Of a DNA stretch of 64,000 nt, positions 1-12,640 are shown piece after piece. The position numbers were made by a program, and so were the translations under genes. The first letter of the stretch is position 1. Each line of letters starts with the position of its first letter. The stretch lies in assembly GCA_021234155.1 (NCBI GenBank), contig JAJEKV010000004.1:18043310-18107309 (forward strand), given 5' to 3'. The notes beneath the pieces were generated by a model. That model was not told the DNA's origin, ran no database searches, and worked only from the letters and a program-made list of their open reading frames with translations. The stretch is from Isoetes taiwanensis. Taxonomy: Eukaryota > Streptophyta > Lycopodiopsida > Isoetales > Isoetaceae.

Positions 1-2652
1 ATAGGATGAGCATAGAAGCTACATATGCTGGGGTCATCATAGACAAATAGAGATTTAAAGTTATACAACCTTAAGACTAATGTACAGCTAGAAAATCCAT
101 AAAAACCACCACTATGAAATTGAATTTGTAAATCTCCATTGTATAGGAATCCTTGAACAATGACAATTAAAGAACTTGTACATGAAAATAAAGTAGATCT
201 TCAGTGGGAAGCCTGAGAACCTCCACAACAATGTAGATAATCTGGAAGCACAAATATAACATAATGCTATTCTAGGAACAGGCAGATCTGGAAGTGCAAA
301 AGGTCATAAGAGTAGAAATAGATCCGATCTAGCAATAGAAATATACAATATTGTCAATATTTTTCTATGCTTTCCTTGCATGAGTAGCAGCATTGTACAT
401 GTTAAACCATATTGTACATGTTAAACCATGTTTGGTCAATAGCATGTTTTAAGCATCTATGGCCGAACAATTTAGTATATTCGCAGCATTAACAGAAGAG
501 ATAATGGGATCACAATAGATAATATGTCTAACATCCTAACAAAAAAAGCCAACAATAAGAAAGCCTGGCATGCTGCAAAGATTTCCACATGCCTTGCAAT
601 CACTGCGTTTTTGCTATGTGCCCATGTTGAAATATCTATATGACATCTGACTAAGCCCTTCTAACTCAGATACAACTCTACAAAATTTATGAATTTAACT
701 CATTTTGAAATGTTATTCACAACCAAGTGTCATAAGGATGGCAAATGTGCCGCTATCTAGTAAAGATATGAAGGTTACCTTGTCACAACTTTCTCTGCCC
801 TAGATAGAGTGCTAAGTATTTTTAGTACTATAAGTTCTGCCAGCCCAGATACCACCCAGATACCACTGCTACAAAATTTGAAGACAGATTGACAGAATAA
901 TTCTCTTAGCAAGCTTGCAGCAACTCTGAATGAAGGTCCTTGTTCTGCCGTCGTATTCAGCAACTCCAAGCCGCCTCAAATCTAAATATACGACAAATTT
1001 TTACAGAGTCCCCAAATTATTGAATAGTTCTGAGAACATGCTAGAATGACCTACGGCTTAAAAGAAGGCCTGTGAAATAGACTTGTCTGTTAGACCAAAA
1101 ATTGTGGATGTCGTAAAGCAAATATGCAGAAGCATCAAACCTGCAAAACATGGAGGCAATCCAATTAGACATTAACCCTAGTGGACTACAACCAGTTTTA
1201 TTGCTCTAGGCATTCTGATGATACACAAATTGTTGCACTGATTCTATGTTGACCACTCTACAGATGCAGTAGAAATAGAGAACTCCCATGGAGGGGCTTC
1301 CCTCTTGCTAATTTATATAATATATAAAGATCCACTAAGTTGCAGAGCAGAATTACATTTAGAATTGGAGATGGCTAAAGTGAGGAATGCCATTTAAAGG
1401 ACATATAGTAGCAAAAGTCGAGAAAGATCAAATAGCAAACCTTGTTCTTGTAACCTACTTGTGAGATTTTGCCTCCGCATGAAGAATCTTAGCACATAGC
1501 AGAGTCCCTAAAAAGGCAATTCAATGAAATACATTCTTCTAGCATTTTAAAAAGAATGGAAGACTAAAATGACAACGCATCGTTTAAATCAAAATTGCCT
1601 AAAGCATGAATCCAAGCCTGAATCTATGCTTGAATCCTATGCAGTAGACGACAAACAAATTAGACACAATTTGCCTTTGCCTATGATGCGAGATGTGGCA
1701 ACTGTACCTTCTGTTTGTTCTTGTGGGGTATTCGTTTACCAAGATGATGGTGTAAAACTATATCCAAATTCACAGTCTGCACATGATAAATGCATTCAAC
1801 AATACACAATGACTTACACTAAATCTAAGATAATGCTTTAATCAAGCTATGATGCAGGTTTAAAGCATTTAATCCCAAATCAACAATAGACTATTAGAAG
1901 AAACTTGAAGATCACCTCAGCTGCAAAACCGTTATGCTCTAAAAGGTCAGCTCCATTATGCTCCCATGTTGTCTACAAAATCCGAAAATGACCTGCTCCT
2001 GCTCCAAAAAACAAAGTTATTCTTAGTTCTATACATAGCTGCAAGAAATCACCCTGTTTGCAGCGCAACATTTCAAATGAAATTACAAATTAAGGATGGC
2101 ATATACAAATACAAATCAATATAGCATCAAAACATAAAAGGAAAGGAAAACCAAGATTGCTCTCCCACTTACTCTGGAAATATCTTGGACTAAACAATAG
2201 AGCACCATAGCCATCATATATATGTATATAAAAGAGCAGCAATTTATGCATGATAGGTTCAAGTCGGCATGCAACATAATCGAAAAACCAAGTAATGAAT
2301 GTCATTTACATTCAGCAGTATATATTTTCCTCCATAAGCACCTGGGAGCTCGGATATACCATTTATTTATGCCTGGGATATGAAGCAAAGATTATAACAT
2401 GTGTAGTCTGCACAAATGCATCTAAAACCTTTAAGATAGAAGAGTACCTTGACTCCATGAAACCAAATAGCTGGTATTAAACAACAGAAATAGTTTCTGA
2501 TTACAGTCAAGGTAGTTGAGCAAACTATCTGTCAGCTCATGTAAGACATGAACCATACATTGTTCCAAAATTGAGAAATACTATCGCAATCAAGCACAAA
2601 AACAATATTCTATCCCTTTCAGAATTGTGTCACAATCAGATGCTATTCATAC
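1..2652. other. AT-rich region without a recognised gene
   Basis: No conserved protein was recognised on either strand. I looked specifically on the minus strand for the exons that should follow the RhoGAP exons at 2653-2891 (the segment ending in the MAPLLLRP-type motif) and did not find them. A 90-codon open frame at 1569-1841 (+) has no recognisable motif and is probably chance. Confidence 0.5.
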
Positions 2653-2891
2653 CTCTGCAAAAGACGCCGATTTGGTTCGGGGAAGGTATCAGCAACAGCT
2701 AACTTCATAGACATAACACGTGCTTCCTTGCCTTCAAGCCCTACCCAGAAAGATAGTTAGGTAATAGTCTAGAAATAGTATACGAAATTAACTACAGATC
2801 CTACACAGGAAAACCCCTTACTATGGGCTTCCAAGAGAGCTGTGCAACGGGGTGTCGGCACGGGCGATGACGATAACTCTCTCAAAACATG
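2653..2891 (-). pseudogene. RhoGAP-domain gene fragment, two exons (REN1-type PH-RhoGAP)
   Basis: Two adjacent minus-strand exons splice in frame. The first, 2822-2891, follows a TTTGCAG acceptor and encodes HVLRELSSSPVPTP followed by CTALLEAH, ending at a GTAAGG donor. The second, 2653-2740, encodes LEGKEARV, a methionine-rich helix and TFPEPNRRLLQR, ending at a GTATGA donor. The 81-bp intron is phase 1. This matches the middle of the RhoGAP domain of plant PH-RhoGAP proteins (REN1 family), which switch off ROP GTPases at the cell cortex. I found neither the upstream exon with the domain's arginine finger nor the downstream exons. It is therefore probably a gene fragment or a copy captured by a transposon; a gene with very distant exons is the alternative. 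Confidence 0.7.
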
Positions 2892-3262
2892 CTGCAAAGC
2901 TAGCAAATTGCTGAAGTGAGACGAAGAAATACTCCTGTGAGGATGCCAAGCAAAACCTAGAGAAACAAATAACAACAACGGGAGCAATACCGAAAATAAC
3001 CAGTTCGCTAAGCATCTACTTTATTGCTCACCATCTATGCCACCAAAGCAAGAAAGCAACAGCCCGATCCCAGCTCTCCACCACGGCACTGTAGCATTCC
3101 GATGCTGTCAATGTTTCCCAACCGTCCAATATGCCAAGTCACCAAAAAATGCCAATTTCGAAATCATAGTACAACCAAAATGCCCGATTTTTGGAGAACT
3201 GGAATCTTTTTTCGGTCGCCAAAACCCTCAAAACCTTAGAAAATCAAATTAAAGATAGATAG

Positions 3263-3474
3263 TAGTTTTAACGTCACGCCACTAGGCAGCATCCAACTAG
3301 ACATGTGACCCACACCACCACTACATTGCTTTCGGTTGGGCCACGCCCCAACCACATTCGTCTGTTTGGGATTTGACCAGAAATCTTTCTGGCGGTCTCG
3401 AACTCGAGACCACATTGCTAAGGAACTAGTGTGTTACCACTAGAAAAGCGCCGGTCGCACTTCCAAAAGTTTTA
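3263..3474 (-). mobile_element. tRNA-derived SINE with 8-bp target duplication
   Basis: Read on the minus strand, the element has a pol III A-box-like stretch (CTAGTGGTAACACACTAG, near 3437) and about 30 bp further on a B-box-like GAGTTCGAGACC (near 3400), followed by a non-tRNA body rich in GGTTGGGGCG/GTGGTGGTG. The 8-bp AGTTTTAA lies on both sides (3263-3270 and 3467-3474) and would be the target duplication. A clear A tail is missing, so the boundaries are approximate. Confidence 0.55.
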
Positions 3475-4481
3475 ATTAAATTTTCAAAATTTTCTAGTGT
3501 TTCTATAAACCACTTAAAGCCCACGTCAAAATCCCACATTCATGTACACATAAATATATGCTTGGATAGATTCATGTACATCACAATTTGAGGTAGAGTA
3601 AATCTGGCCAAGACCTAGGTGGAGAGCATGTAACCTTGCACACAAATAGATCAGCACCGACTTTCTTGAAAGCTTGAAAGGACTGCTTAAAATAATACCG
3701 GAAAAAGCGCCCCTTAGATGCAAAGACTTCTTTGGATTAGGTATTCCATAGTGCAGGGAATAAAGATGTTGATGTTGCCCAACAATAAAAACCATAGCTA
3801 GAGCTATGATGGGGGGCAGTGCTTTACAAAAAGGCCCTTGGCAGAGGTAAATCTATCTCGTCCTAGGAAGGCATTTGCAATTCCTTTTTACAGGCAAGAG
3901 TGGGCAAGAGTATATCCATGTAGGAAAATCATTCTCGTCTTGTGAGGAGGAAAAGTAGGCTTGTAGTGCATAGGCGGCGGTGGAAAGCCCTAATGCCCAC
4001 TTTCTGGCGAATGGATGGCAATGAAGCCCCTTAGGGGTTCTTTCCCATGGGAGGGCCGGACTGGATGAGATCAGATCGGACCAGGTCCAAAAGTAATCGT
4101 CGGGATTATTTTCCAAATGAGGTTCTTAACCTCATCCACTTTCGGAGTTCTTAGCTCATGGGAACATGGAATAGCGGACCCGGACCCGGAGAAACACGGA
4201 GGTTTTACGCCCATGGGAAAACACCCTTACTCATGCCAAATAATGCGGGGTTGCCTTTCAATGCGGGCCCTCCAAATGGCACATGCAATGGCATCAAATG
4301 GTATATTCCATACCGGCCACCATAAGGTTTGCCCTTGAGCAACCCGAAATATTCAAGATGTTTGCGTGAGATTCAAGCTCATGGGCGTTTCAATTTTAAT
4401 ATTAGTAATTAAGGTGAGTGACATATGTAAATTTATTATAAACCACTCAACGCGCAAGAGGCCAAAGATATATATGGAACT

Positions 4482-4915
4482 TATATTTTCTTATCTCGGG
4501 CGTAGCCCGTGGCTTCAGGATTCTTCATGGATCATCTCTTCAATTTTCAATATTGTGCTCTTATATTTCTAATCAACTTTATAGCTTGACTCTTGGGCGT
4601 GGATGGCTCCTAACACGGTTGGCGGTCACATATGATTAGGTCTTGCAATTTGGAGCTCATTGATGTGCATGGTGCTGATTTTTATATGCCTCTGTGTCGA
4701 GCCTATATTTTCCTATCTCGGCATAGCCCTATGGTTTCCGAGGATCCTCATGGATTGTTTTTTCCATTTTGATATTGTGCTCTTGTATTTCTAGTCCAAC
4801 TTTGTAGCTTGCTGACTCTTGGCCCGTAGATGGCTTCTAACACAGTTGACAATCACATGTTGTTTGGTCTTGCAGTTTGGAGCTCTCTGAAGTTCATAAG
4901 GTTGCTTTTATATGA
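4482..4915. repeat. Tandem duplication of about 223 bp
   Basis: The block starting TATATTTTCTTATCTCGG at about 4483 is repeated from about 4706 with scattered substitutions and small indels. Shared landmarks are the 'gcgtagcccgtgg / gcatagccctatgg' segment, 'attgtgctctt', 'gatggctcctaacacggtt / gatggcttctaacacagtt' and 'ggtcttgcaatttggagctc'. No coding content is recognised. Confidence 0.8.
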
Positions 4916-7900
4916 GCAACCAAGAGGGACACATGGAGCAGTATCTTAGCGGGACGGATTTGTGTAGCGACTTTACGGAGAATGTTTTATGTGGGAGTGC
5001 GGACTCATTGTACACAATTATCTTATATATCGGGTGGTCTAAACCGGGGTTGTATTTGTTGTTTTACTCATTTGGGGTTTATCATTTTGTTCCCCTCTTC
5101 ACTCATTTTGAGGTTCATCAGTTTGTTCCCCTATGGGTCATTGTACTCATTTTTTCATTCAACTCAATGGAACACCACTTCACTTCGGATCATTGTGCAT
5201 AAGGACCTTTCCCTAGAATGCTATTTACCACATGCATGTGTAATTAGTTGGTGGCAATAATGCAGAGGATAAAAGCTCTAGCTAAAAGTTTAATCAAATA
5301 TGAAGACCCTAAGAACAAACTATGCTATTTTGATACAATATACATGCATCATACATAACAAAGAGAAAGGAATAGATAACATACATTACCAGCATCTTCA
5401 GTCTTTAGTCTTTCAAGATTCTAGTTGCAAATATACTATTGTCAAGCAATATATTTGCAGTAACCTACCCGCAATTTCTGAAGATGCAGCGATCTTTAAA
5501 TGTCAGGAGCAAGTATCAGGCACCTATTGTTTGGAGCCAAAATACATCTTTGTTGGCTATGCAATATTTCAATGTTACATATGCACGTGATGAGAGATAG
5601 AAATGCCAAGAACATACAAATTCATGATAAAACCGTTTCTCCAGCATGGTTTTTCATATACATTACCAAATCAGGACCCCAAAGCTATTGACAGGTGACC
5701 TTGTCAAACACCTCCGTATAATAATCAAGCAAAGCTGAGCAATCCTGGCCCATAATTTAGTTGCATTCAGGAAAGGAGCTTGTACTTTATAAGATGGCCT
5801 GCAAATAAAGCCCCTCGAATGCTTGGAAAAGAGGTCCATATAATGCCTCTAAAATAGAGGGGTAATATTTGCAATATGTTTATGCCTTGAAGATGCACTT
5901 CTTAGCACAAACCTGCATATACTAAATGAATTACAACTATCATCGTATCTTAGTTTTAAAAATAGATGATCATATCAACTGGAAGAGCACAAACAAACAT
6001 TAGTTGCGATCAATTTAAGATGCTCCAGAAGCTAGAGTCTTCAAACAATAATATTCAAAATATTGACATGCTAAATAAAAAGGGTTTGGGTGATGGAATC
6101 ATTGTACTTCATGGCTAGAGCATCTTGGATCATCTATTCTCAATTGTTTCACTGGCAAGCATTGCCCAGAGTATTCCTATGCTATATGAGATGCAGCTAT
6201 AGAAAAACGTTAGGGTGAAAAAAAAAAAAAAAACTGTTCTGAAGCAATTCTAACCATCTATTGAGGTCAGCCAATTGTTAAACTACAATAAGTTAGATGC
6301 TCTAATTTCGCATCAACCCATTTTAATGGAGAATGAAAGCGGTGCTGGATATGGTACATGAAATCACAGCTAGAGGTAGTTATTAACTTATCTAAATTGC
6401 ATTAGCTTTTATTTGTCTGTAGTCTAGTCCTACATGCAGTTTGTTGCCTCCATCGTAGCCAACCTCATGAAAATATGTTATAGCTCCAGCTTATAACTCA
6501 TTATCCACCTAAAGGAAACTAATGGATCATGGTAGAGATAATTGGACAAATTTGAAGCATTCAGGGCAAGATTCCTAATCGATGGCAAGAACAGGGCGAA
6601 TTTGATGCATTCAAGCGAGAAAAGGCGCTTACAACTATCATAAAATTTGAAATGTAAGCTTTTTTTTCCTCAAAATCAAAGGCTTACACGGTGCACATTG
6701 TGAGAATAAAATTACCTTCGGATCATTTTGAAGTGGTGGATTAGGAAGTATTTTTCTGTTTTTCTGCTGCAAGCGGCACCTCCAATCGGTCAAGGATTTG
6801 TATTCACAACCTGATAGATATCAATCAACATAGAATTAGGAAATGAGAAATGGTTAAAATTCTAAAGCATTATACGTATCTGGATTATTACTGATGGAAA
6901 ATTTGCAAAAAGAAACGTATCCTAAGACCCTTAGTATTCTAATACACTTAGAATGTCGCGTGGAATCTGAAAATGTCCTTGTTGGAATGAAGCTTAATTC
7001 ATCTAAAAGCAAATCAAGAAGCAAACCTTAATGGGCTGGTATCAAAGCATGAATTCATCTCCATAGGGGCAAAAATATAAGGAGCTGGAATAATTGTTCT
7101 GACAACATCAACCCATTTTCGTGGAAAATGAAAGAGATATTAGATATGGTACATCAAATGATAGTTAGAGGTGGTTGTGCACACCAGGAGGATTCACCAT
7201 AGGCAAATAGTGCAAAATATAATAGCCACCATGGGCAAGTCTGCAGACCAGAACCGATTAGGGATGCTTAAAGTGGCATTTAAAATATCACTATCTAAAT
7301 GAGTCAACACATGTAACCATTCCAGCAACGCTTAGAAGGAAACCATTTTAGAAAAAATACTTTATGAAAGATCAAATGAGAAAAAGAAAATGCCAATGTT
7401 CACCGTGGATAGGGATGTACTTGTCTTTGCAAATTGTTGTTTCTCGCCATAGCTTGACATCCAATTGGAGAGTGGATTCTATGTAGGAAGTTGAGAGCAA
7501 AAAGATCCATAGAAAAAAAAATATTGTTGTGGACAAATGGACCTGGATTTGGTGCGAAGTTGTTGCTTATGCACCTGGAAATAATAACTTGCCTAAACCC
7601 AAAATATCTGCAATAAACGGAGTCTTGGCGACAACAAAGATTCAGTAAAATCCATGGCTGCATGCAGAAATTTCTTAGCATTAAACATGTCTGAGAATGA
7701 AGAAGTTACCTTATGAAAAATGGTGAAGACATTGGATGTTTGTTTTACTTGTAACAACCTCTGTAATTCCATTGATAAATACGATCAAGTTTAGATATAA
7801 CAGCTGGGCAATGTCATTGCAATGGAGGCTCTAGCAGAATATAAATGCCATAACCAGACACTTAAGTCAAATCAAGTTGAATAATGCCTACACAAAGATT

Positions 7901-8960
7901 GTTGTTGCAAATGAGATATTGACACTTCGATTATGCAAGATCTAGCTGCAAATGTGTGACATATGTAAAAACATAGTTGCAAAATGGTCTTTTTCCCCTA
8001 AAGAGATATAAGATTTGAATGAGCTTTTACTGTGCAAAGTATGAACAAATAGTCAGTCTGTAAAGAAATAGTACAAAAAATACGTTACTGCAAAAAAGCC
8101 CTGAAGAACGACTCCAGAAATTTATGGAACATTTTGAACTTTGTATGGATTCAGTTTTAGTTCAAATATCAATAAGCACTTCTGTAAACCTTCGAATAAA
8201 AAACCCCAGCTGGGAAGTAAGCGGAGACATGCTCTTACCATTGCTCGCCTTACTTTGCCAGTTGCCGGAATAGTCGCCAGAATAGTCCTCTGTGTCATCA
8301 CTAAGCTTAAAGCAGAACTGCTACTGTCAGTATAACGCCGTAGCTGGAACTTGAAAATCATGGAAGCTCAATCCACAGCGGAATGGTTAAGCCAAATGTA
8401 AAACCTTACCTGTGATGAACGCCAACTTCTGCCATAGCCAGAAGTGCCAAAATAGAAGAGCTTCTGCTGTAGGTGGGAGTGCCAAAATAGAAGGCAGAAA
8501 GGAGGAGTATGCAAATTCGTGGAGGTGGGAGCATCCAAAGACCTGGTCCATTTCAAAAACTGGCAATTAATGTTGCCAGCTGCGTCCCGCAAGAGCAGCT
8601 GCAAGCGGAAAGGTAACGCCGCATGCGGCGTAACATGCGGCGTTCCCGGCACACTTCCCAACTCCCTCCTAAAATAAAAAAGAAGATTTGCACCATTTTT
8701 CACCCGGGTCTCGGATTGGGATGATTCTTCGACCCATTTAGAGTGAAATTTGATGCTAATGCATAATTTCCACTCCAATTTTGCTAGAATATTCATTTGA
8801 CTGATTTTTTTTCCCCTGAATCTATAATTTAACCTAATTCTATGACCCTACTACTTTGGAGAAATAAATTTCCCCCACTTTCGAGGTTCAATGTTGGAAT
8901 TCTCATTCCACACTTTACTTAGGCTGGTTAATCTACTTAGTTAGGGTTATGGTCAAGCAA
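4916..8960. other. AT-rich, apparently non-coding region
   Basis: No conserved gene was seen. A roughly 90-bp element occurs twice in direct orientation, at about 6305-6385 and 7105-7180 (shared: CATCAACCCATTTT, GAAAATGAAAG, GATATGGTACAT, AGCTAGAGGTAG / AGTTAGAGGTGG). A perfect 16-bp palindrome, ACGCCGCATGCGGCGT, lies near 8612. Minus-strand ORFs at 7400-7681, 8122-8361 and 8368-8796 show no recognised domain. Confidence 0.5.
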
Positions 8961-10030
8961 GAACATTGCTTCGATACCATTGTGATGCTTCCCACTGAAT
9001 ATATGACGCCCCATCGTACATCTCGTCAGAAATGCCCCATCCAGCACCCCAGCCACATGGGCCCTCCTTCTATCCTGCATCTAGGATGACCACGGTGTGG
9101 GAAGGGGACATGAAGGTGTCTTGCACGCCCTTTCCCTATGGGCTCCTATAACAACAGAAGCATAAACATAAATATCAGCAGCAATAACAGTGGAAGCACA
9201 TCCATACAACCATAGGTACATCGAAGATAACAATATACCATAAAATATATGAGCTCCTACCCAGGCTCAGACTTGTAAAGGGGAAAGAAAGTAAACTAAT
9301 GTCGAGCCTCAAGATAGAGCAGCCCGAGATGTAACAATGGCGGGTTGGCTATAGACAATGGCTAGGGTTGACCAGTCCATCTGCCCCTCCTATGCACACT
9401 TTGCAGATGGGCTAAATCGGGCTCTGGCATGACTATAACCTGCTGGAGACATAGTCTCATGGTATCACCAATTGGGACTACTCCGAGTTGCATCTCGTCA
9501 GTCCGATGAGATAGGAAGGGTTGCATCTCCCCTTCCAGGGGACTAATGGCTGCGTGGGCTAGAGCATTGTGGCAACACACATCCGTACCCGACTGAACTC
9601 CCCAAAACAAGAGCCAAGCCGACACCTGCAACTCTTGAGAGTCAAAGTAACACCATTGACCCAGGAAGTGTCGAACCCATACCGGACCCACACGAAGTGA
9701 CTATAGGCCTAGCCTGCTATGGATCCCCAGTAGCCGCGCTCCATTGGGACCTCTCTCCACTTTGCCACTAACCCCGTTGTATATTGCTTAGTCACTTCAT
9801 ATCCCTCGTAGCCGAGTGGACTCCTATGCACAGGTCGCCTCTAATAGGAATTAAGAGGTCTAAACTAGGAGCATCATCTAAATAATGGTTACTAGGTCTC
9901 TACCCCACTTCCTAATACAAGAGGAGCAAACATGATCAACCATCATCATATATCCATATAACATGATAAATAATGAGAATAACTAATTACATGCATCTAA
10001 CTTACAGTTAGGATTCATTGATTAGGGTTC
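8961..10030 (-). mobile_element. Possible LTR with primer-binding site, minus orientation
   Basis: On the minus strand, TGGTATCGAAGC (8969-8980) resembles the TGGTATCAGAGC primer-binding site complementary to initiator tRNA-Met that lies just inside plant LTR retrotransposons. Immediately before it the strand reads ...GCATCACA, a plausible LTR end in CA. The LTR would then extend from 8981 towards about 10 kb. No gag or pol was found on the inner side and the outer LTR boundary was not located. It could be a solo or badly decayed LTR, or a chance match. Confidence 0.3.
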
Positions 10031-10928
10031 AAGATCTAGAGTGAGGGTTCTAGAATGGCTCTATTAGAGATACGAAATGCTAACTCATCTGGAATCCTAA
10101 CTTTCAGATGATCTACAAAGGACTCTACTCCAAATACCTGCTCCTCAGGAACTCCCTCCTGCTTCCGGCTTGAGGATGTTGGTTTGCCTCTGCCGGCGGT
10201 TTGTGAAGAATCTACAAATATACCTAAAAGTTGACAACCAATTGGAAGTAAAGAAAATCTGTAGAAGGCCAATACAGGTGGATGGACTCGTGCGGGCCAA
10301 ACTTCTGTTGTTTTATAGGCAAGTTTTTGGGAGGACTACACAATGGAGTAGACATTATGGCAAAACAAGTAGTTATATCAGTATTATTGCACTCAAACTT
10401 TAATAAAACATGCTGATCCTTCCATTTGTGATGCAGATAGTTGATATTTATAATTCTGAGCTATCTATGATTACTAAATTCTTGACTGAAGTTTTGATCT
10501 TGATTAGCGGTGGCAATGAGGATGGCAGGATGAATCTTATACTACACCATGTACTACAGGACTGAAGTCCTGATTGTGAAATTATACGTGATTGTAATGC
10601 AATGTTCAAATTTGTATTTTGAATAACTTTATTGTAATGAAACTATAACAGGTTCACTAATTGATAACTAGATATGTATAACTCTGGTGGAGTTCAAATA
10701 TTCTAGTTAAAATCATTTGAACTGCAACATTAAAGTGTTAAGGGAAGGAAACCAAGGTGATTTGGATCCTTTGAGAGAATATCTATGGAAACCAGGTCAG
10801 AAAAAGGATCTAGTTGAGAAAGGGAAAGAAGGAAAAAATAGAGGGTAATGAGCCCAAGATAGAGTTCAAGGAAGTTTTGGACTTCTTAAAATCAGCAAGG
10901 AGGAAAATACACTTAGAATTGACTGTTT

Positions 10929-11040
10929 GCACCATGTTGCCATCACATGTATCATATTGACATCATTTGCACCATGTTGGCACCACATGCATCATAAGAT
11001 ACACCATGTTGTCATCACATCCACCATGTTGACACCACAC
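10929..11040. repeat. CACCATGTTG minisatellite
   Basis: At least four imperfect copies of a unit containing CACCATGTTG followed by a CACCACAT / CATCACAT element are repeated every 30-55 bp. Confidence 0.7.
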
Positions 11041-11104
11041 TTAGAATGAAGTTAGAGAAATATACTTAGAAAAGTTGGTATACTTAGAAATAATGGAATT
11101 ACAA

Positions 11105-12640
11105 TTATTCGTCATCAGACAAGACAGCTGGTAAGTTATCAAGTATTTTTGCCTCATCATCAGAATCTAATCTGAAGGTGGTTTCCTTGCCCTTAGCATG
11201 TTTTCTTTGCTCTAATGGAACTCTGATGGCACAGATTTGTGTGGAGAACACTAAACCCTTTAGATCATTTCTGCACAACTCAGATCCTACAGTTGATTTT
11301 GGGCCCTTCTGATACTAGATATCTTCTACAACACTCTCGACAGCAAGGTACCATTGATCATTAATTTAAAAAAATTCTTTAACCACAAATTTTTCTTTGG
11401 TGCACAAAGGCAACCAGAATTCAGCACCCTCTTTATTACCTTTAGGTGCAGCCACTGCAAAATTGTCTCCAACTCTGACTGCATCAGCTAAAACATTGGC
11501 ATTGGTAGAATAAAGAGGTCGATCAGACTTGCATACTTTTGTATTGTCTGCATGGACAACAGTTGATGGTTCAACTACGATGAGCTCCCATTTGTCAACA
11601 TAAGTCTTGTTCTCACATCCATCCCAGAGAGCCTCAGTATAATAAGAACAGAAACAAGACAGTTCTCTGACATGCAGCTGAGTGGAGCAGCCCTTATTAA
11701 AACCATGGATAGAATCGAGTTGCCTGGTATTTGGTATGGTCTCAGCTCCCCAGCTCTTCTTTTTGTCTATATCTTCAGGCTTCACCTCCCAGAAATATCT
11801 CCTTATCTTCTCTTGCCCTTTTATCTCTTGCCACTTCTTCAAGCCACAAGTAAATCTGTCTACAACCACTTTCACTACCTCGTATATGTTGTCCAACTTC
11901 AGACCTTCATGCTTGATTTGCAGACTTCTTGGCCACCTTTTAAACGCTGCAGCCTTGCCATCATGTTCACCCTTTTCATGATTGGAGCCAAAGAAATTCC
12001 ACATAAGAGTATCTGCAATGTATCTTCTAACAAAATAGAATGGCCTGGCTACCTTAAATTGTGAGGCTGCTCCATATGCATTCTGGGAGCTTGCCCTCTG
12101 TCCTGCATGTAGCCATGATGTTTTATAAAGCAATGCTGAACAAATGATGTGCCATGTTCTCTATTATCCGACACATAGTAGTGAGTCTCCTTTTCCATTT
12201 GACCCATTTCTTTGTTAATCCAATAAATAATCTGGACAAAAAAAGTGATCTGATTATTGATCCAACGCATGGACTACACCTCATTCTGCTCCTTGAATGC
12301 ATAGTTCTCTGCAAAGTCCACAACAAAAACTACTCAATCATGTGTCAGATCGTCCAGTTGATTCCTGAATTGCTTACCCTGCCACTTGTACCTGAAATTG
12401 TGAATTGGAAACTGTGGTAGTTTGGCAAGCATAACATTTATCAAATTCTTACTTGGTGTTTCCTTGCGCTAGTGTTTCAATTCCTTCTTGGATGTACCAT
12501 CCTTGAGTGTACACCATTCATAGTCAACGTATTCCCATTTGATCAAATGCCAATGTTCTGCTTCTCCATTGGAAAAATGGAGAAATTCTTGATCCCACAC
12601 TGACTGCACTTACTAAAAATACAATCCTTCTTGAATTGCA
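11105..12640 (-). pseudogene. Decayed transposon protein (FFGSxHxKGxxDG / DFAENY family)
   Basis: A minus-strand coding region can be followed for about 1.5 kb through several breaks. In order it shows a Cys pair (CSQCGI, near 12600), a segment ending VDFAENYAFKEQNEV, then THYYVSDNREHGTSFVQHCF, then ARPFYFVRRYIADT and LMWNFFGSNHEKGEHDG, and a Cys-containing LSCFCSYY near 11660. The longest clean frame is 11366-12133. In-frame stops at 11366 and near 11322 are followed by more sequence in the same frame to 11105, and a frameshift lies near 12080. The FAENY ... SDN ... FFGSxHGKGxxDG order is one I associate with uncharacterised transposon-encoded proteins of plants and animals. I cannot name the superfamily with certainty. 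No terminal repeats were found. Confidence 0.6.

Noticed and set aside
11672-12064. 130-codon plus-strand ORF as a gene
   Set aside because: It lies antisense to the transposon-protein pseudogene, whose minus-strand translation carries the conserved motifs.
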